In this document: positions 30,894-59,418 of the stretch, one piece after another
How the letters are laid out: each line of letters starts with the position of its first letter
Position numbering within the stretch: the stretch's first letter is position 1
DNA from: Nipponacmea schrenckii
Lineage: Eukaryota > Mollusca > Gastropoda > Lottiidae
Length of the DNA stretch: 64,000 nucleotides
Direction of reading: 5' to 3'
NCBI GenBank assembly: GCA_030562195.1
Contig: JAUJPP010000011.1
Coordinates: 7,130,001-7,194,000 of the forward strand
Notes under the pieces: generated by a model
Database searches by the model: none
What the model was told of the DNA's origin: nothing
What the model saw: the letters and a program-made list of their open reading frames with translations, nothing else
Made by a program: the position numbers and the translations under genes

Positions 30894-33800
30894 CCTCTTT
30901 AAGACTCTCTCTAATATAAATGATACTATAACCTCTTTAAGACTCTCTCTAATATAAATGATACTATAACCTCTTTAAGACTCTCTCTAATATAAATGAC
31001 ACTACTTCTTTAAGACTCTCTCTAATATAAATGATACTATAACCTCTTTAAGACTCTCTCTAATATAAATGACACTACTTCTTTAAGACTCTCTCTAATA
31101 TAAATGATACTATAACCTCTTTAAGACTCTCTCTAATATAAATGATACTATAACCTCTTTAAGACTCTCTCTAATATAAATGACACTACTTCTTTAAGAC
31201 TCTCTCTAATATAAATGATACTATAACCTCTTTAAGACTCTCTCTAATATAAATGATACTATAACCTCTTTAAGACTCTCTCTAATATAAATGATACTAT
31301 AACCTCTTTAAGACTCTCTCTAATATAAATGATACTACAACCTCTTTAAGACTCTCTCTAATATAAATGATACTATAACCTCTTTAAGACTCTCTCTAAT
31401 ATAAATGACACTATAACCTCTTTAAGGCTCTCTCTAATATAAATGATACTATAACCTCTTTAAGACTCTCTCTAATATAAATGACACTACAACCTCTATA
31501 AGACACTCCCCAATATAAATAACACTACAACCTCTTTAAGACTCTCTCTAATATAAATGATACTATAACCTCTTTAAGACACTCTCTAATATAAATGGCA
31601 CTACAACCTCTTTAAGACACTCTCTTATATAAATAATACTACAACCTCTTAAAGACACTCTCTAATATAAATAATATTACAACCTCTTTAAGATCCTCTC
31701 TAATATAAATAACACTACAACCTCTTTAAGACACTCCCCAATATAAATAACACTACAACCTCTTTAAGACTCTCTCTAATATAAATGATACTATAACCTC
31801 TTTAAGACACTCTCTAATATAAATGGCACTACAACCTCTTTAAGACCCTCTTTAATACAAATGATACTATATCCTCTTTAAGATCCTCTCTAATATAAAT
31901 AATACTACAACCTCTTTAAGATCCTCTCTAATATAAATGACACTACAACCTCTTTAAGACTCTCTCTAATATAAATGACACTACAACCTCTTTAAGACTA
32001 TCTCTAATATAAATGACACTACAACCTCTTTAAGATTCTCTCTAATATAAATGACACTACAACCTCTTTAAGACTCTCTCTAATATAAATGATACTATAA
32101 CCTCTTTAAGACACTCTCTAATATAAATGATACTATAACCTCTTTAAGACTCTCTCTAATATAAATGATACTACAACCTCTTTAAGACCCTCTCTAATAT
32201 AAATGACACTACAACCTCTTTAAGACTCTCTCTAATATAAATGACACTATAACCTCTTTAAGACACTCTCTAATATAAATGATACTACAACCTCTTTAAG
32301 ACTCTCTCTAATATAAATGATACTATAACCTCTTTAAGACTCTCTCTAATATAAATGACACTACTTCTTTAAGACTCTCTCTAATATAAATGACACTACT
32401 TCTTTAAGACTCTCTCTAATATAAATGATACTAAAACCTCTTTAAGACTCTCTCTAATATAAATGACACTACTTCTTTAAGACTCTCTCTAATATAAATG
32501 ACACTACTTCTTTAAGACTCTCTCTAATATAAATGATACTACAACCTCTTTAAGACTCTCTCTAATATAAATGATACTATAACCTCTTTAAGACTCTCTA
32601 ATATAAATGACACTACAACCTCTTTAAGACTCTCTCTAATATAAATGACACTACTTCTTTAAGACTCTCTCTAATATAAATGATACTACAACCTCTTTAA
32701 GACTCTCTCTAATATAAATGACACTACTTCTTTAAGACTCTCTCTAATATAAATGATACTACAACCTCTTTAAGACTCTCTCTAATATAAATGACACTAC
32801 TTCTTTAAGACTCTCTCTAATATAAATGATACTACAACCTCTTTAAGACTCTCTCTAATATAAATGACACTACTTCTTTAAGACTCTCTCTAATATAAAT
32901 GACACTACTTCTTTAAGACTCTCTCTAATATAAATGACACTACTTCTTTAAGACTCTCTAATATAAATGATACTACAACCTCTTTAAGACTCTCTCTAAT
33001 ATAAATGACACTACTTCTTTAAGACTCTCTCTAATATAAATGATACTACAACCTCTTTAAGACTCTCTCTAATATAAATGACACTACTTCTTTAAGACTC
33101 TCTCTAATATAAATGATACTACAACCTCTTTAAGACTCTCTCTAATATAAATGACACTACTTCTTTAAGACTCTCTCTAATATAAATGATACTACAACCT
33201 CTTTAAGACTCTCTCTAATATAAATGACACTACTTCTTTAAGACTCTCTCTAATATAAATGACACTACTTCTTTAAGACTGCCTCTTATATAAATGATAC
33301 TACAACCTCTTTAAGACTCTCTTATATAAATGACACTACTTCTTTAAGACTCTCTCTAATATAAATGATACAACTCTTTAAGGCCCTCTCTAATATAAAT
33401 GACAAATGATTACTATAACCTCTTTAAGACTCTCTCTAATATAAATGATACTACAACCTCTTTAAGTACCTCTCTAATATAAATGATACTACAACCTCTT
33501 TAAGACTCTCTCTAATATAAATGATACTATAACCTCTTTAAGACTCTCTCTAATATAAATGATACTACAGCATCTTTAAGACTCTCTCTAATATAAATGA
33601 TACTACAACCTCTTTAAGACTCTCTCTAATATAAATGATACTATAACCTCTTTAAGACTCTCTCTAATATAAATGATACTATAACCTCTTTAAGACTCTC
33701 TAATATAAATGATACTACAACCTCTTTAAGACTCTCTCTAATATAAATGACACTACAGCATCTTTAAGACTCTCTCTAATATAAATGATACTACAACCTC

Positions 33801-33896
33801 TTTAAGGCTCTCTCTAATATAAATGATACAACCTCTTTAAGACTCTCTAATATAAATGATACTACAACCTCTTTAAGACTCTCTCTAATATAAATA
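30894..33896. repeat. 3 kb satellite-like array of 38/35-bp units, about 80 copies
   Basis: The 38-bp unit is CCTCTTTAAGACTCTCTCTA followed by ATATAAATGATACTATAA. A 35-bp variant (TGACACTACTTCTTTAAGAC then TCTCTCTAATATAAA) has lost three bases at the AACC junction. Between about 32610 and 33260 the two variants mostly alternate, forming a 73-bp dimer. More diverged units cluster near 31490-31960. No unique spacers and no coding content. Confidence 0.97.
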
Positions 33897-34042
33897 ACCC
33901 CACAATAAGACAGTATCTGATATATAAAATATGGTAAATCGATGTCACTTCCTGAGAAGGGTGAATACAGCACCAGCTGTCATACTTTTGGGAAGCCATT
34001 TTCTTTTTTATGATATTAAAAAATGCGACACCTATCGCGGAT

Positions 34043-34122
34043 CGCATTAATTTGTACTAGTATTTTAGTCTCTATACCCCATGTTGCATTAATTTGTTGA
34101 TGCATGAATTTCTAGCTTGACA
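34043..34122. repeat. Dispersed repeat (copy 1 of 2)
   Basis: GCATTAATTTGTACTAGTAT, then ACCCCATGTTGCATTAATTT recur in diverged form at 62950-63027 (AATTTGTACTCGCATTTTAG, then ACCCCATGTCGCATTAATTT). The element class is unknown. Confidence 0.65.
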
Positions 34123-35289
34123 GTATCCGTTATTCTGGAAAGGTCCACAAATGTGTCTAAAAGTAAATAAACATTCCAAGAATCATTAGTCCGGGATTTG
34201 AAATAAAAATCATCATAAATAAAAGTGAATTAAATTTTTATTCTTTTTCAAATATACAAAGAATTAAAGAATTAAAAAAAGTAACATACGAGAATAACAT
34301 CGATAAGATTCGTAACAATTTGACAAAACACACATTAAACCTTTACCATCCTGTCTTTATCTCATACATTCTGATAATCAGATTTACATACAGCACAAGA
34401 TTTCATTCACAATGATTATCAACTGGACATGACAAGGTTTAAAAACCGTAAAAAATAGGTGTCTAATTTTTAAACCTCACAATGCCAGACCAACATTACA
34501 AAATCTAACGAAACAATCTTCATTCACAGATTCACAGCACAGGAAGTCATCCACAAATCTCAAGATCAGATGTAGAAGGTAGCTCACAATAAAGATGCTC
34601 ACCAATCTTCACCAGATATACAAAGCAAAATACATGTATGAACAGCATCGTGATCAAGGACAGTTGGTAGCTGATCAAATCAAACTGGATTCAAGACTAC
34701 TTTAAATTTCACGTTTTGCTGGAGGTACATTTTGCAAGTTGTTCAATGGTTTGAAATACGTGTCAATTTAAGGTTGTGCAAGATTGTAAGTTATTTGTCA
34801 GCAACTAATAGTCCATGGTAACTAGATATTATCATCACTATAATAGATTATAAACATATAGGTTTATACAACAATTAATGGTGAATATTCAAGTTTTACA
34901 CGTTTCTTCGTAGTTGTTCTTTAAAGCATCCATAAACATGTATATATATATATTTAAATATTGTACAAAAAATTACTTAAATGCCATTGAAAGAGATAAC
35001 ATGTAAAATTTCTATAATAACAATATAGATATATTGGAACTAACACTTGGCACTTGGATTGAAAGCAGAATGAACATGTATATAATCACATACGAAACAT
35101 TGTATTACAACGAAAACATTATACACATTCATAATTCAGACCACTAAAAACCTTACCAACCTTAAATTCAAGGAAAACACAACACTTTCACTGGATTGGG
35201 AAGGTCTAAATTATTGAATTGAATGTTCATTAGAGCTGTATTCGGAATTTATTACGGTTCATCACAGGAAATAAGAATATAATATAGAC

Positions 35290-35690
35290 CAAAGGTGTTT
35301 ATGCACATGCAGGGTTATCCTATCAGACCAGTCCACTTTATATTTAGGTAGAAATGGAAGAACTATGTACGGCTGCTATAGCAATGTGTATAATGCATCA
35401 ACAATTTTTTAACCATCTTGTTAAAGTATCCAGTTTAATTTAACAATGATGACATAAAAACAATTATTATATTAAATCCAACAGTTGACACATTTGGGTT
35501 CAATTCATTGCAACAGTATTGATCCAAGCCCAGCAAAGATATTTGTGTCAATCCTTAACATTTATAAGATCAGTCTACCTTATCATTAGGTAGTGTGAGT
35601 AGTAATCAACACAATATAAGTTAAGTCTGTATAGTTTCTGTTACTATCTACTCTACCTATAAATAAAGTGAACTGGTCTTGAGTGACCAG
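35290..35690. repeat. FB-2 arms, one solo and one folded pair
   Basis: Solo arm near 35324-35351: GACCAGTCCACTTTATATTT then AGGTAG. Folded pair at about 35564-35683: GATCAGTCTACCTTATCATT then AGGTAG, facing CTACCTATAAATAAAGTGAA then CTGGTC. Same family as the copy at 29285. Confidence 0.7.
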
Positions 35691-36213
35691 TTGTGATACT
35701 ATTGTACAGATGTCACTGGTTATTGTTTCTATCACATTCTATCATTAATGCAACATCCCAACAAACACATCACTGCTTGTTTTACTGTAATTCAAACCCA
35801 TCAACAAATACTGTTCACTTTATATACCATAGCAACAAGATAGTTCATCTTAAATATACACTTTCAAAATTTACACAACACATTTCTGTTAGATATAAAT
35901 ATCACAGTGGAATTTTACATTTGAGAAATAATTCAAATGGAGAACAAACATCAGTTACTACTGTGATATACTTGAACGACAAGTCTTCTATCAAATTAAA
36001 TTTAAAAGAGATACAATCATCTAAATAGGTACTGTACCAGCTTACATAACTCATTATCAGCTATCCATATTACTCTTCAACATTGAAATGGAAAGGTATT
36101 TGTATACAATTAAATCCAATGATCTTAGAAGTAAAATGGAGTGTTTGACCTTGAACTTCTAGCTACATGTGCGCATGTTCAATGAATGAATACAATTTGG
36201 ATATTCAATATTA

Positions 36214-36470
36214 GAGGGATAATATTCTTTTAGAATGAACATAAAATTTACAATATTTTGGCCAATAAGAGCTCTATTCATCAGTAAATATACCTGCTGC
36301 CAAAAATAACATAATAAAATAAATTAATATTCAAAAGACTTGTTAGTTTTCTAGATTTGAAGAGATTCAGTTCTTTATTAACATCAGGTAAGTTCACTGA
36401 AAATATACTCATAACCATTCTTAAAGAACTTTTTATGTTCATTCTAAGACACAGTATCACTTTAATAACA
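36214..36470. repeat. Foldback (FB-1) element
   Basis: Left arm: GAGGGATAATATTC, TTAGAATGAACATAAAATTT and CTGCTGCCAAAAATAACATA. Right arm: ATCAGGTAAGTTCACTGA, then TTTTATGTTCATTCTAAGAC, ending TATCACTTTAA. The central hairpin seen in other copies is missing here. Confidence 0.75.
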
Positions 36471-38811
36471 CTACAAATTGCTGATATTGAGCTCTATTAA
36501 ATGGTATAATAATTATTAAAGTCAACTAGAGATGAGATACAGTATATGCTATGATTTATCAATATACATGTAGTTAATAATAATAAAATAAACACATGAG
36601 GTCAAGGTTCAGACATAATTCACTTGATTGATAATACCACATCAGATACTGTATCTGATGTCTATTGACAACTAGATCCTGTACAGTAAGACTGAATTAT
36701 TGTAAATACATACTAAGAATAATGTTGTGAAAACTATAAGTATAGATATAGGTTGAACTGTGAACTATCAACATGTATCTAGAAGTATCTTTGGAGAGAT
36801 ATGGTAAGATCTATAGCTAATAAGGCAATATTAAATGAATATTAGTATAAACAATAACAAGTTGGGGCAATATCAATATCATATCTTGTACTGATGGCTT
36901 AGCATTAAATCATTGATTTACGTATATACATCATTGGCCAATCTGTAAATATATAGAATCAAGTGGGACCTCTTTCACCTTATATATCTTTACAATAGAC
37001 TTCATTTAAACTTTCTCAGATCAATAAATCTGCAGATTTTGTTAGAATAATGCCAAGATTAATCCTGGCACTTCAAGACAAGCAGAGTTCTAACAAGTAT
37101 GTCTTTCAATGTGATTAATTGGCACCAAATATTTCATTTTGACAATCAAATTCTGGAATTACTAGTTAGCTTTGGTCTAACAAGTATTGTTATATTTCAA
37201 TGGTGGCAGTCTACCTAGTGACAAATACAAGACAATTAAAAGATATTTACAAGGAAAATGAGATATAGAAATAGAAGATTATATAACTATATCTTACAAA
37301 ATAACAATGATGTACCAGAACAGTCACATGACATAGCACACACCCTTGACACAGCACTGTTGTATCAGTGATTCTAATTGGACGAGACTACACTTTACAA
37401 CCAATTAAATTCATTGTAACTTATTTTAAGATGGTACACAATATAAACAAATTGATAGGCTTGATGAGGGTTGGTGGTTGGAAAGATGGTCAGTTAACTG
37501 ATATCAAAGACTAGATAGTTGTTGATAAATGACAAGTTAATGTCTGTTTCCAGCGTAGGTTGGTATGGCTGTAGAAGCATAGTTTAGAAGTGTTTAGCAC
37601 TGAATACATGATGATAGTGATGTTAGGGTTGAGGTGAAGTCATACACACTATATAAATCAACAATAATACAACCTTATATACAAACTTCATAATCTTATT
37701 CACTTAACAATAATAGTCATAGCAAGAAATTATTACATAATCAAGTCTTAAATTACTGGAAGCTGATTGGTTGAGATCATTACAAGTTGACCAATCAGAT
37801 TCTTAAACTAGATATTTGAATCCAAAGTAATAAACTTTCTGAAAATTGGATTGCGGTTTTTAATAAACATGATAGCTTGGTCACATTAAATTATTTCAAC
37901 AATGTTAGCGGTTAGATTCAGTCCTGTTTGGGTGTAAAAATCTTGTGTATAAAAGACCACATAACAAAGGCAATGTACAGTTGGGTAGCACATATCAAAT
38001 AACTTGTCTCAAATCCATAAAAATACTAGCAAATGATATATCATATTATCAATTAACCAAAATATCATAAACAACACAAATTATCAACTTGAAACAAACA
38101 GGGGAATGATAAGATCAATAAAAAATACCAAGATTTAGATGGAAAATTTCATTAGCTTCATATCAAAGCATAACCACCTGGTCCTGTATTATCCAAATAA
38201 TGTTAGAGCTAGGATATCCTAGAAACAATAGTAACTAAACTATAGACCCAAGGATATTCTACTAACAGTGGTAGAAGAAAGAACCCTACTAGGATATCCC
38301 AAGCTCTTAGACCATTCCAGAATACAGTTCTAGGGTAGGATAAATAGTTAACACTACCTTAATTAAAGCAGAGTTGTTATGGTAACGTTTTGTATAAATA
38401 CATTTGCTCCACTCTATAAAATTGACAGTTTTAGATAGATACGGGTATATGTCTAAATATTGGCTTTACCATCTGATAGAACTCTGTGTCAGCTATTTAT
38501 CCCTTTTCAGAGTTAAAATCCAACAACAGACAGCAATTCACTGTACAGGAGGATAGTCTAGATTAAATATTCTAGTGTGAAAAGGGTTACACAAAGCTGA
38601 ATTAAATTCCCAGATTTTGCAAACCAATATTTAGACTATTCTAAACCTTATAAAAGAATCTTTCAAAAACAACACAGACTCATCTCATCTCTCTCAACAT
38701 TCATTCATTCACAAAGAAAAAAAAAGGTCCCATAAATAAATAGTGAAAAATATTAAAACAAGGATTCAAAGCAAGTCTTCTAGAATTTTTATGATGCTAG
38801 AGGGGCCATAT

Positions 38812-38910
38812 CAGTTTATTTCAGTGAAATAGAGTTTAACATCCTACTCTTCAACATCTGATTTGACAATTGCGGAGCTAGTTATACTATACTTCATGCA
38901 ATGAGGGAAA
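38812..38910 (-). repeat. Diverged SINE fragment, minus orientation
   Basis: GAGTTTAACATCCTACTCTT near the left and CATGCAATGAGGGAAATTG at the right are the reverse complement of the SINE tail and body. Confidence 0.65.
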
Positions 38911-39137
38911 TTGAAGGAAGACAACTGTTGATATACTATTCAATATTTCAACTGCCAGAATAATTGCCCTCTGTATTCCCATTCCATAAAGGATTGTAAG
39001 GAGGTGTGTATGTGTATCAGTAACACTTATTGAATCAATTTGTACCATTACAATTTATTTCTAGAAGTCTGTGATTTTTGCAATTCCAATAACACCCACT
39101 AATCACAAAATATGTTTATATCAAATAAGGCCTTTTG

Positions 39138-39310
39138 CATTAGTGACGTCATGATACATTTAGCATTGTAGCATAATTTTCTGGAATCACAGACATCTGA
39201 AAGAAAATCAAAATGGCACAAATTGATGCAATCAGTGCCTCAATAATCATACAAATTTTACAAAACCTCTTTACAATCTCCCCTAACCTCATAAAAACTA
39301 TAGAAACCGT
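39138..39310. repeat. Dispersed repeat with a CRE palindrome (copy 2)
   Basis: TGACGTCA at 39144-39151, then ACATCTGAAAGAAAATC, ATTGATGCAATCAGTGCC and CTCTTTACAATCTC, parallel to the copy at 16870-17130. Confidence 0.6.
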
Positions 39311-39616
39311 TTAACAATCCCATTAACTTAATATAAAGTAGGTTAGAAGAAGTAACAATATTTGTATGAAAGAGATTCACTATATTTTGTCCTTTAATTA
39401 TCTGTGTGAAATATTTTCTGTTATTTTCTATTGATATTAATTACTAACTGTAAAAAAATAGCATGACACAATATAAGTCGGGTCTAAATATACTAAAACT
39501 ACATGTTAATATAGAACAACCATGAGATGTAATCAAACAAACCTATTCTGTATCACTGGGATATTTTGATTCATGTGCTAAATTTTGTATCGCAATGTAT
39601 CATAGCAGCACTAACT

Positions 39617-39957
39617 TAAAAGGGATAATAGGTCTTAGAATGAACATAAAATTTCAAAATTTTAAAATTGGTCAGTAAGAGCTCTATTCATCAGTTAATA
39701 TATCTGCTGCCATAAATAACATAAAAAAATATCCAAAACACAAAGTAATTATCCATAAAGATGCATTTGATTTTTGAAAAACGCTTAAGAAATTGATTAA
39801 GCGTTTTTCAAAAATGACTGAGTTTTGCGAGTTTTTAAGATTTTAAGAGATTCTGTTACTTTATGACACCAGGTAAGTTCACTGATGAATATATACTCAT
39901 ATTGACCATTCTTGAGAACTAAAATTTAATGGTCATGGTATGACCTGTTATCCCTTT
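39617..39957. repeat. Foldback (FB-1) element with nested hairpin
   Basis: Both arms are imperfect reverse complements over about 100 nt. Left starts AAGGGATAATAGGTCTTAGA; right ends ATGACCTGTTATCCCTTTAA. The centre contains a perfect stem (TTGAAAAACGCTTAA against TTAAGCGTTTTTCAA). The ends meet TTAA or TAA, as in other copies. It has no coding capacity, so it is a non-autonomous element. Confidence 0.88.
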
Positions 39958-40598
39958 AATACATACATATACAGAGTCTATGATGTAACAAATAGCAATT
40001 GAAACAAAACAGAAGTTTATATTTTGAAGTATACCCCACTTTACAGAAATAAATTTGTTTCGACTAGATCTAGATATTATTTCATTGTTCACTCCCCTTG
40101 GCTGTCTATCAGCGTTATTTCTGACTCCCTAAAAAAATGAACTAAATAAACCATGTTAATAGGCATTCGTTTACCACAGAGGGATATCTTGGTGTTCATT
40201 TACCACAGAAGGTGTAATATATCAAACAACAATTTTAAACTGGGTATTGAGTTTTTGTTACCCAAATTAAATTTGATTTCAATATCGTTTCACCTAAAGT
40301 ACATTACCCACTGAGGATGTTGTTGCTACTAAATAGTGTTATATTTGGTGTTATTTTCCCCTGAGTTACTCCCAACATAATTCACATTGGGTATTTTTGA
40401 ACTCCATGGTTACCTCTATGAGTATTTAAAATGTAACCCAAGAAGTTTACTTTCCACCCAAACGAACTTGTTACCCTATATTACCCATGGGTGTTATTTA
40501 CCGCTAAGTACAAGGGGTATCTACCCTCAAAATGGGTGTTACTTGCCGCTGGGTAAAAGGGTGCCTATAAACAAGGTATTTCACAACAATATTAATAA

Positions 40599-56227
<15,629 letters not shown>

Positions 56228-56309
56228 AGTAATTCTTGAAGACTTGCCGCTATATTTCGTCGTCTACTTCCATGGATTACTCGGCAGTATCGAGAAATGG
56301 AAATTATCA

Positions 56310-56321
56310 CCAATTGATTGG
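56310..56321 (-). promoter_or_regulatory. CCAAT-box pair upstream of the carrier gene
   Basis: CCAATTGATTGG gives CCAAT motifs on both strands about 85-95 nt upstream of the carrier start codon, a usual distance for an NF-Y site at a housekeeping promoter. No TATA box is visible. Prediction from motif and position only. Confidence 0.4.
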
Positions 56322-56399
56322 TTGAAATTCAGGGTCAAGGGTCAAGGACGATTTACATTGTTTTAAAAGTCGATGGGAGGTAACTCTTTTTAATTTGCT

Positions 56400-57950
56400 A
56401 TAAATTACCTCCCTTAAACACAAACCTAAAAATCACCTATCAAGAGTTAACGTATTAGATTCCTATCTCTTCATTAATGAAAAGAAATTCATTTAAAGGG
56501 TTTGCAATTATTTTTATATGTCTTGTCATGTCTAGGACCGATGGTACTGTTTCTGTTTCTCACCCGTTAGTGTTGTGCTAGGCATATTAATGTGATACTT
56601 GAAAATTCAGGACTATATTATTATATAATATATTGAAACTGTAACTTCCGTGCTGCCAAGTTAATTGGCACAGGTCCAGTTACTCAACAGTTTCAGAAAA
56701 GCTTGCCATCTGATCTAGCCTAGCAAAAACAGATTTATGTGAGTCTTCATTACTGATGACCTTTTTCCAGCACACAATAGCTTAGATAGTGAATTTATGT
56801 AAACATGTCAAATCAGCATCCCTTTATGAGGGTCCAAATAGCTAAAAATGTTGTGGTATTTTTTTGGCTTGTTACTTGGTCTCCATTTATGAGAGTTCAT
56901 ATAGCTAAGTTTATTTGTAATGTTGATGTGATATGATTATCATATATATCAGTTGTTCTATCAATAAGTATTTCCAGTCGATAATAGAACAATTAATGCT
57001 ACATCATGGTCCAAAGACCACATTCCAATCTCACTGTGTAGCCTATATTGACAAACATGTTATGTATAGACAGCAAAGACAGCCTATAGGAAGCTGTAGA
57101 CTAGTGTATATATTTATACACTAGTAGAAGTAGGTAGTATATCTAGTATATCTATAGGAAGCCACACTTAGACTTAGTATCTTAGTATAGGCTACATCAC
57201 TCTCTAATTAGGATATATAAATTAATGGTAGGTTGAATATTATTTATTTAAATTATCTCAACAGTTCACTGTTCATACAGACAGCAAAACTAGGATTTTA
57301 AACTTTCTCTGTTATTTTTATTTAACAGGCAAATGGCTTATAGAATCGTAATAAAGAGTAAATAAGAACACTATTATAGATATACCGTACTACTCTTTAA
57401 TTTTAGAATATAATGAACTTGTGGAATATGGTGTATATTATTGTAAATTATAATAATTATTACCATGATTAAGCATTTTTGGAGGGGCAAACTAGAAATA
57501 CAGCTTAACATAAGTGATAATTTGTATATCTGAGAGAAATGAAATAGGTGTAAGATCTTCTTAGACTCATTCTTTTCCAACATCAAATTTTAATCTATAG
57601 CACAGCAGTTAGAGCGTTCTTTCTTTACTTGACATCATTTGCTTGGATGACGCATCATTTTGATACTCTGCTATACACTATAGAAAATGAAGTATAATTT
57701 GTAATTTGAGATATTTTAAAATGAAATATAAGATTTTCGTGCATTTCTCTTACTTCTGGAGGCTAAGTACATATTATCACAACCTTAATCAACACAGGAA
57801 AGTGGAGAAGCTGTCCATTAGTTACAAAAAGTGTTAAAGTGTGCTACCTTACTATTTCCAATATCTTATCACTTGATACATGGCAACTTTGATGATAAGG
57901 AAAATTGTTGTGGGTGTAACAAAACCACAAGAACATATTTATGTATGTGA
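56400..57950. other. Intergenic DNA between divergent genes
   Basis: Lies between the carrier gene (minus) and the reductase gene (plus). There is no supportable gene. It holds a diverged motif pair (GCATCCCTTTATGAGGGTCC near 56818) that also occurs near 8230, and a solo foldback arm at 57358-57386. Confidence 0.6.
57358..57386. repeat. Solo arm of the 52183 foldback
   Basis: AGTAAATAAGAACACTATTA then TAGATATAC matches the left arm at 52183-52214; the facing arm is absent. Confidence 0.75.
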
Positions 57951-57952
57951 CT

Positions 57953-58250
57953 CTATTAAAGTCAAACTGCGTCTTAGAATGGACATAAAATTTAAATTCT
58001 CAAGAATGGTCCATATGAGTATATGTTCATCAGTGAACTTACCTGGTGTTATAAACTAACAGAATCGCTGGGAAATAGGGAGAATTCATAAAGTGAGTTA
58101 ATGAAAAACACTTAATCAATTAATTGAGTGTTTTTCAATTGTCAATTGATATTGGATTATATAAGGATTCTGTTATCTTACTTAATGCAGCAGGTTTACC
58201 TCATGATGAATATGCTCTTATTGGCCAAGTTTAACATATTTTCTGATTGA
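57953..58250. repeat. Foldback (FB-1) element
   Basis: Left arm TTAAAGTCAAACTGCGTCTT, then AGAATGGACATAAAATTTAA and CAGTGAACTTACCTGGTGTT. Centre stem AAAAACACTTAATCAATTAA then TTGAGTGTTTTTC. Right arm CATGATGAATATGCTCTTAT. Same family as 39617. Confidence 0.85.
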
Positions 58251-58602
58251 CCATTTTGAAGAAGCATCTGGGATAACTAATATATCATATTTAAATGACA
58301 TTAAGAAGTAGATAGAACATTAAAATAATTATTGATATATATATGACGAGAAATAGAAAGTTTCATTTAAATAACAAAGTTTAGAGAATGAAGGTGAGTG
58401 ATGTATTGTATGGTACTATATCAGCTCATCTGATACTACACGGATACCGTATCCTTTACAGATCAGCTAGATTGGAAATAGGGGTTCAAAAATTTGGACA
58501 AATTAGGAATAAGAGCTTAGTTTACCAAAACAAGGATTGTTTTTGTGTAAATTTATGATTGATTATGAAGGAAGTATAAAAGAGAATGATATTTGTACCT
58601 AT

Positions 58603-59078
58603 ATTGTCATCACTTTCTAAAATAACAGACAGACCAGGTGTTGAATTGTCATCACTTTCTCAAATAACAGACAGACCAGGTGTTGAATTGTCATCACTTT
58701 TTCAAATAACAGACAGACCAGAATTGTCATCATCACTTTTTCAAATAACAAACAGACCAGGTGTTGAATTGTCATCACTTTCTGATATAACAGACAGACC
58801 AGGTGTTGAATTGTCATCACTTTCTGATATAACAGACAGACCAGGTGTTGAATTGTCATCACTTTCTGAAATTAATAACAAAAACAGACCAGGTGTTGAA
58901 TTGTCATCACTTTCTAAAATAACAGACAGACCAGGTGTTGAATTGTCATCACTTTCTAAAATAACAGACAGACAAGGTGTTGAATTGTCATCACTTTCTA
59001 AAATAACAGACAGACCAGGTGTTGAATTGTCATCACTTTCTAAAATAACAGACAGACCAGGTGTTGAATTGTCATCCT
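58603..59078. repeat. 42-bp minisatellite, about 11 copies, open on both strands
   Basis: Unit GTTGAATTGTCATCACTTTC followed by TAAAATAACAGACAGACCAG GT. Because 42 is a multiple of three, a frame of 164 codons stays open on the plus strand (14-residue repeat ELSSLSKITDRPGV) and another on the minus strand (ESDDNSTPGLSVIL). Indels in variant units (near 58720 and 58870) also keep frame. There is no flanking coding context, so it is recorded as a repeat; a repetitive peptide gene cannot be excluded. Confidence 0.93.
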
Positions 59079-59203
59079 GAAAATTGTTGGAGATCTGCAA
59101 TAGAAATGCTCTATAAAGCAATTGCTCTTAAGCATTATTTTCTTGTAACAGGAAAAGTCGGGGCTGAAATTGCAAAAAAACGGGAAAAGTGGGGGTCGAG
59201 CAG

Positions 59204-59243
59204 TATATAAGACAGAACCTGGCTAGTGAGTTTTAATCAGTCT
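59204..59243 (+). promoter_or_regulatory. TATA box and initiator of the reductase gene
   Basis: TATATAA at 59204-59210 and an initiator-like TCAGTCT at 59237-59243, giving a start near 59239 about 29-35 nt downstream of the TATA box. This lies about 180 nt upstream of the start codon at 59419. A good acceptor (CTTTTATTTACAG, ending 59367) suggests a possible 5' UTR intron, but no clear donor was found. Confidence 0.55.
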
Positions 59244-59418
59244 GAAGAGTTCAAATAGAATGAAACTAGTTACTGAAAATTAGGGATAACTCGGTCAATT
59301 TGCCAAATTTTATCTCCATTATTTTCTTAGTTGATTTTGTTTACTGATGTTTCTCTTTTATTTACAGAGCAGTGTACGAACCACAGAATCAGAACCACAC
59401 AACATAAACTAAATCAAA

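Larger units (their letters stand above)
33897..40598. other. Gene-free DNA 3' of the carrier gene
   Basis: No coding region is supported. An open frame of 111 codons at 35693-36028 has low-complexity AT-rich content and no recognised domain. The region contains FB-1 elements (36214, 39617), FB-2 arms (35290-35690), a CRE-containing repeat (39138), a SINE scrap (38812) and a dispersed repeat at 34043. The 3' UTR of the minus-strand carrier gene must begin at 40598 going left, but its end is not evident: no AATAAA on that strand was found close by. Confidence 0.6.

Noticed and set aside
30894..33896. CRISPR-like appearance of direct repeats
   Set aside because: Units are head-to-tail without unique spacers, in a eukaryotic context; this is a satellite.
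35693..36028. 111-codon open frame
   Set aside because: AT-rich, low-complexity, no recognised domain, no splice context, surrounded by repeat remnants.
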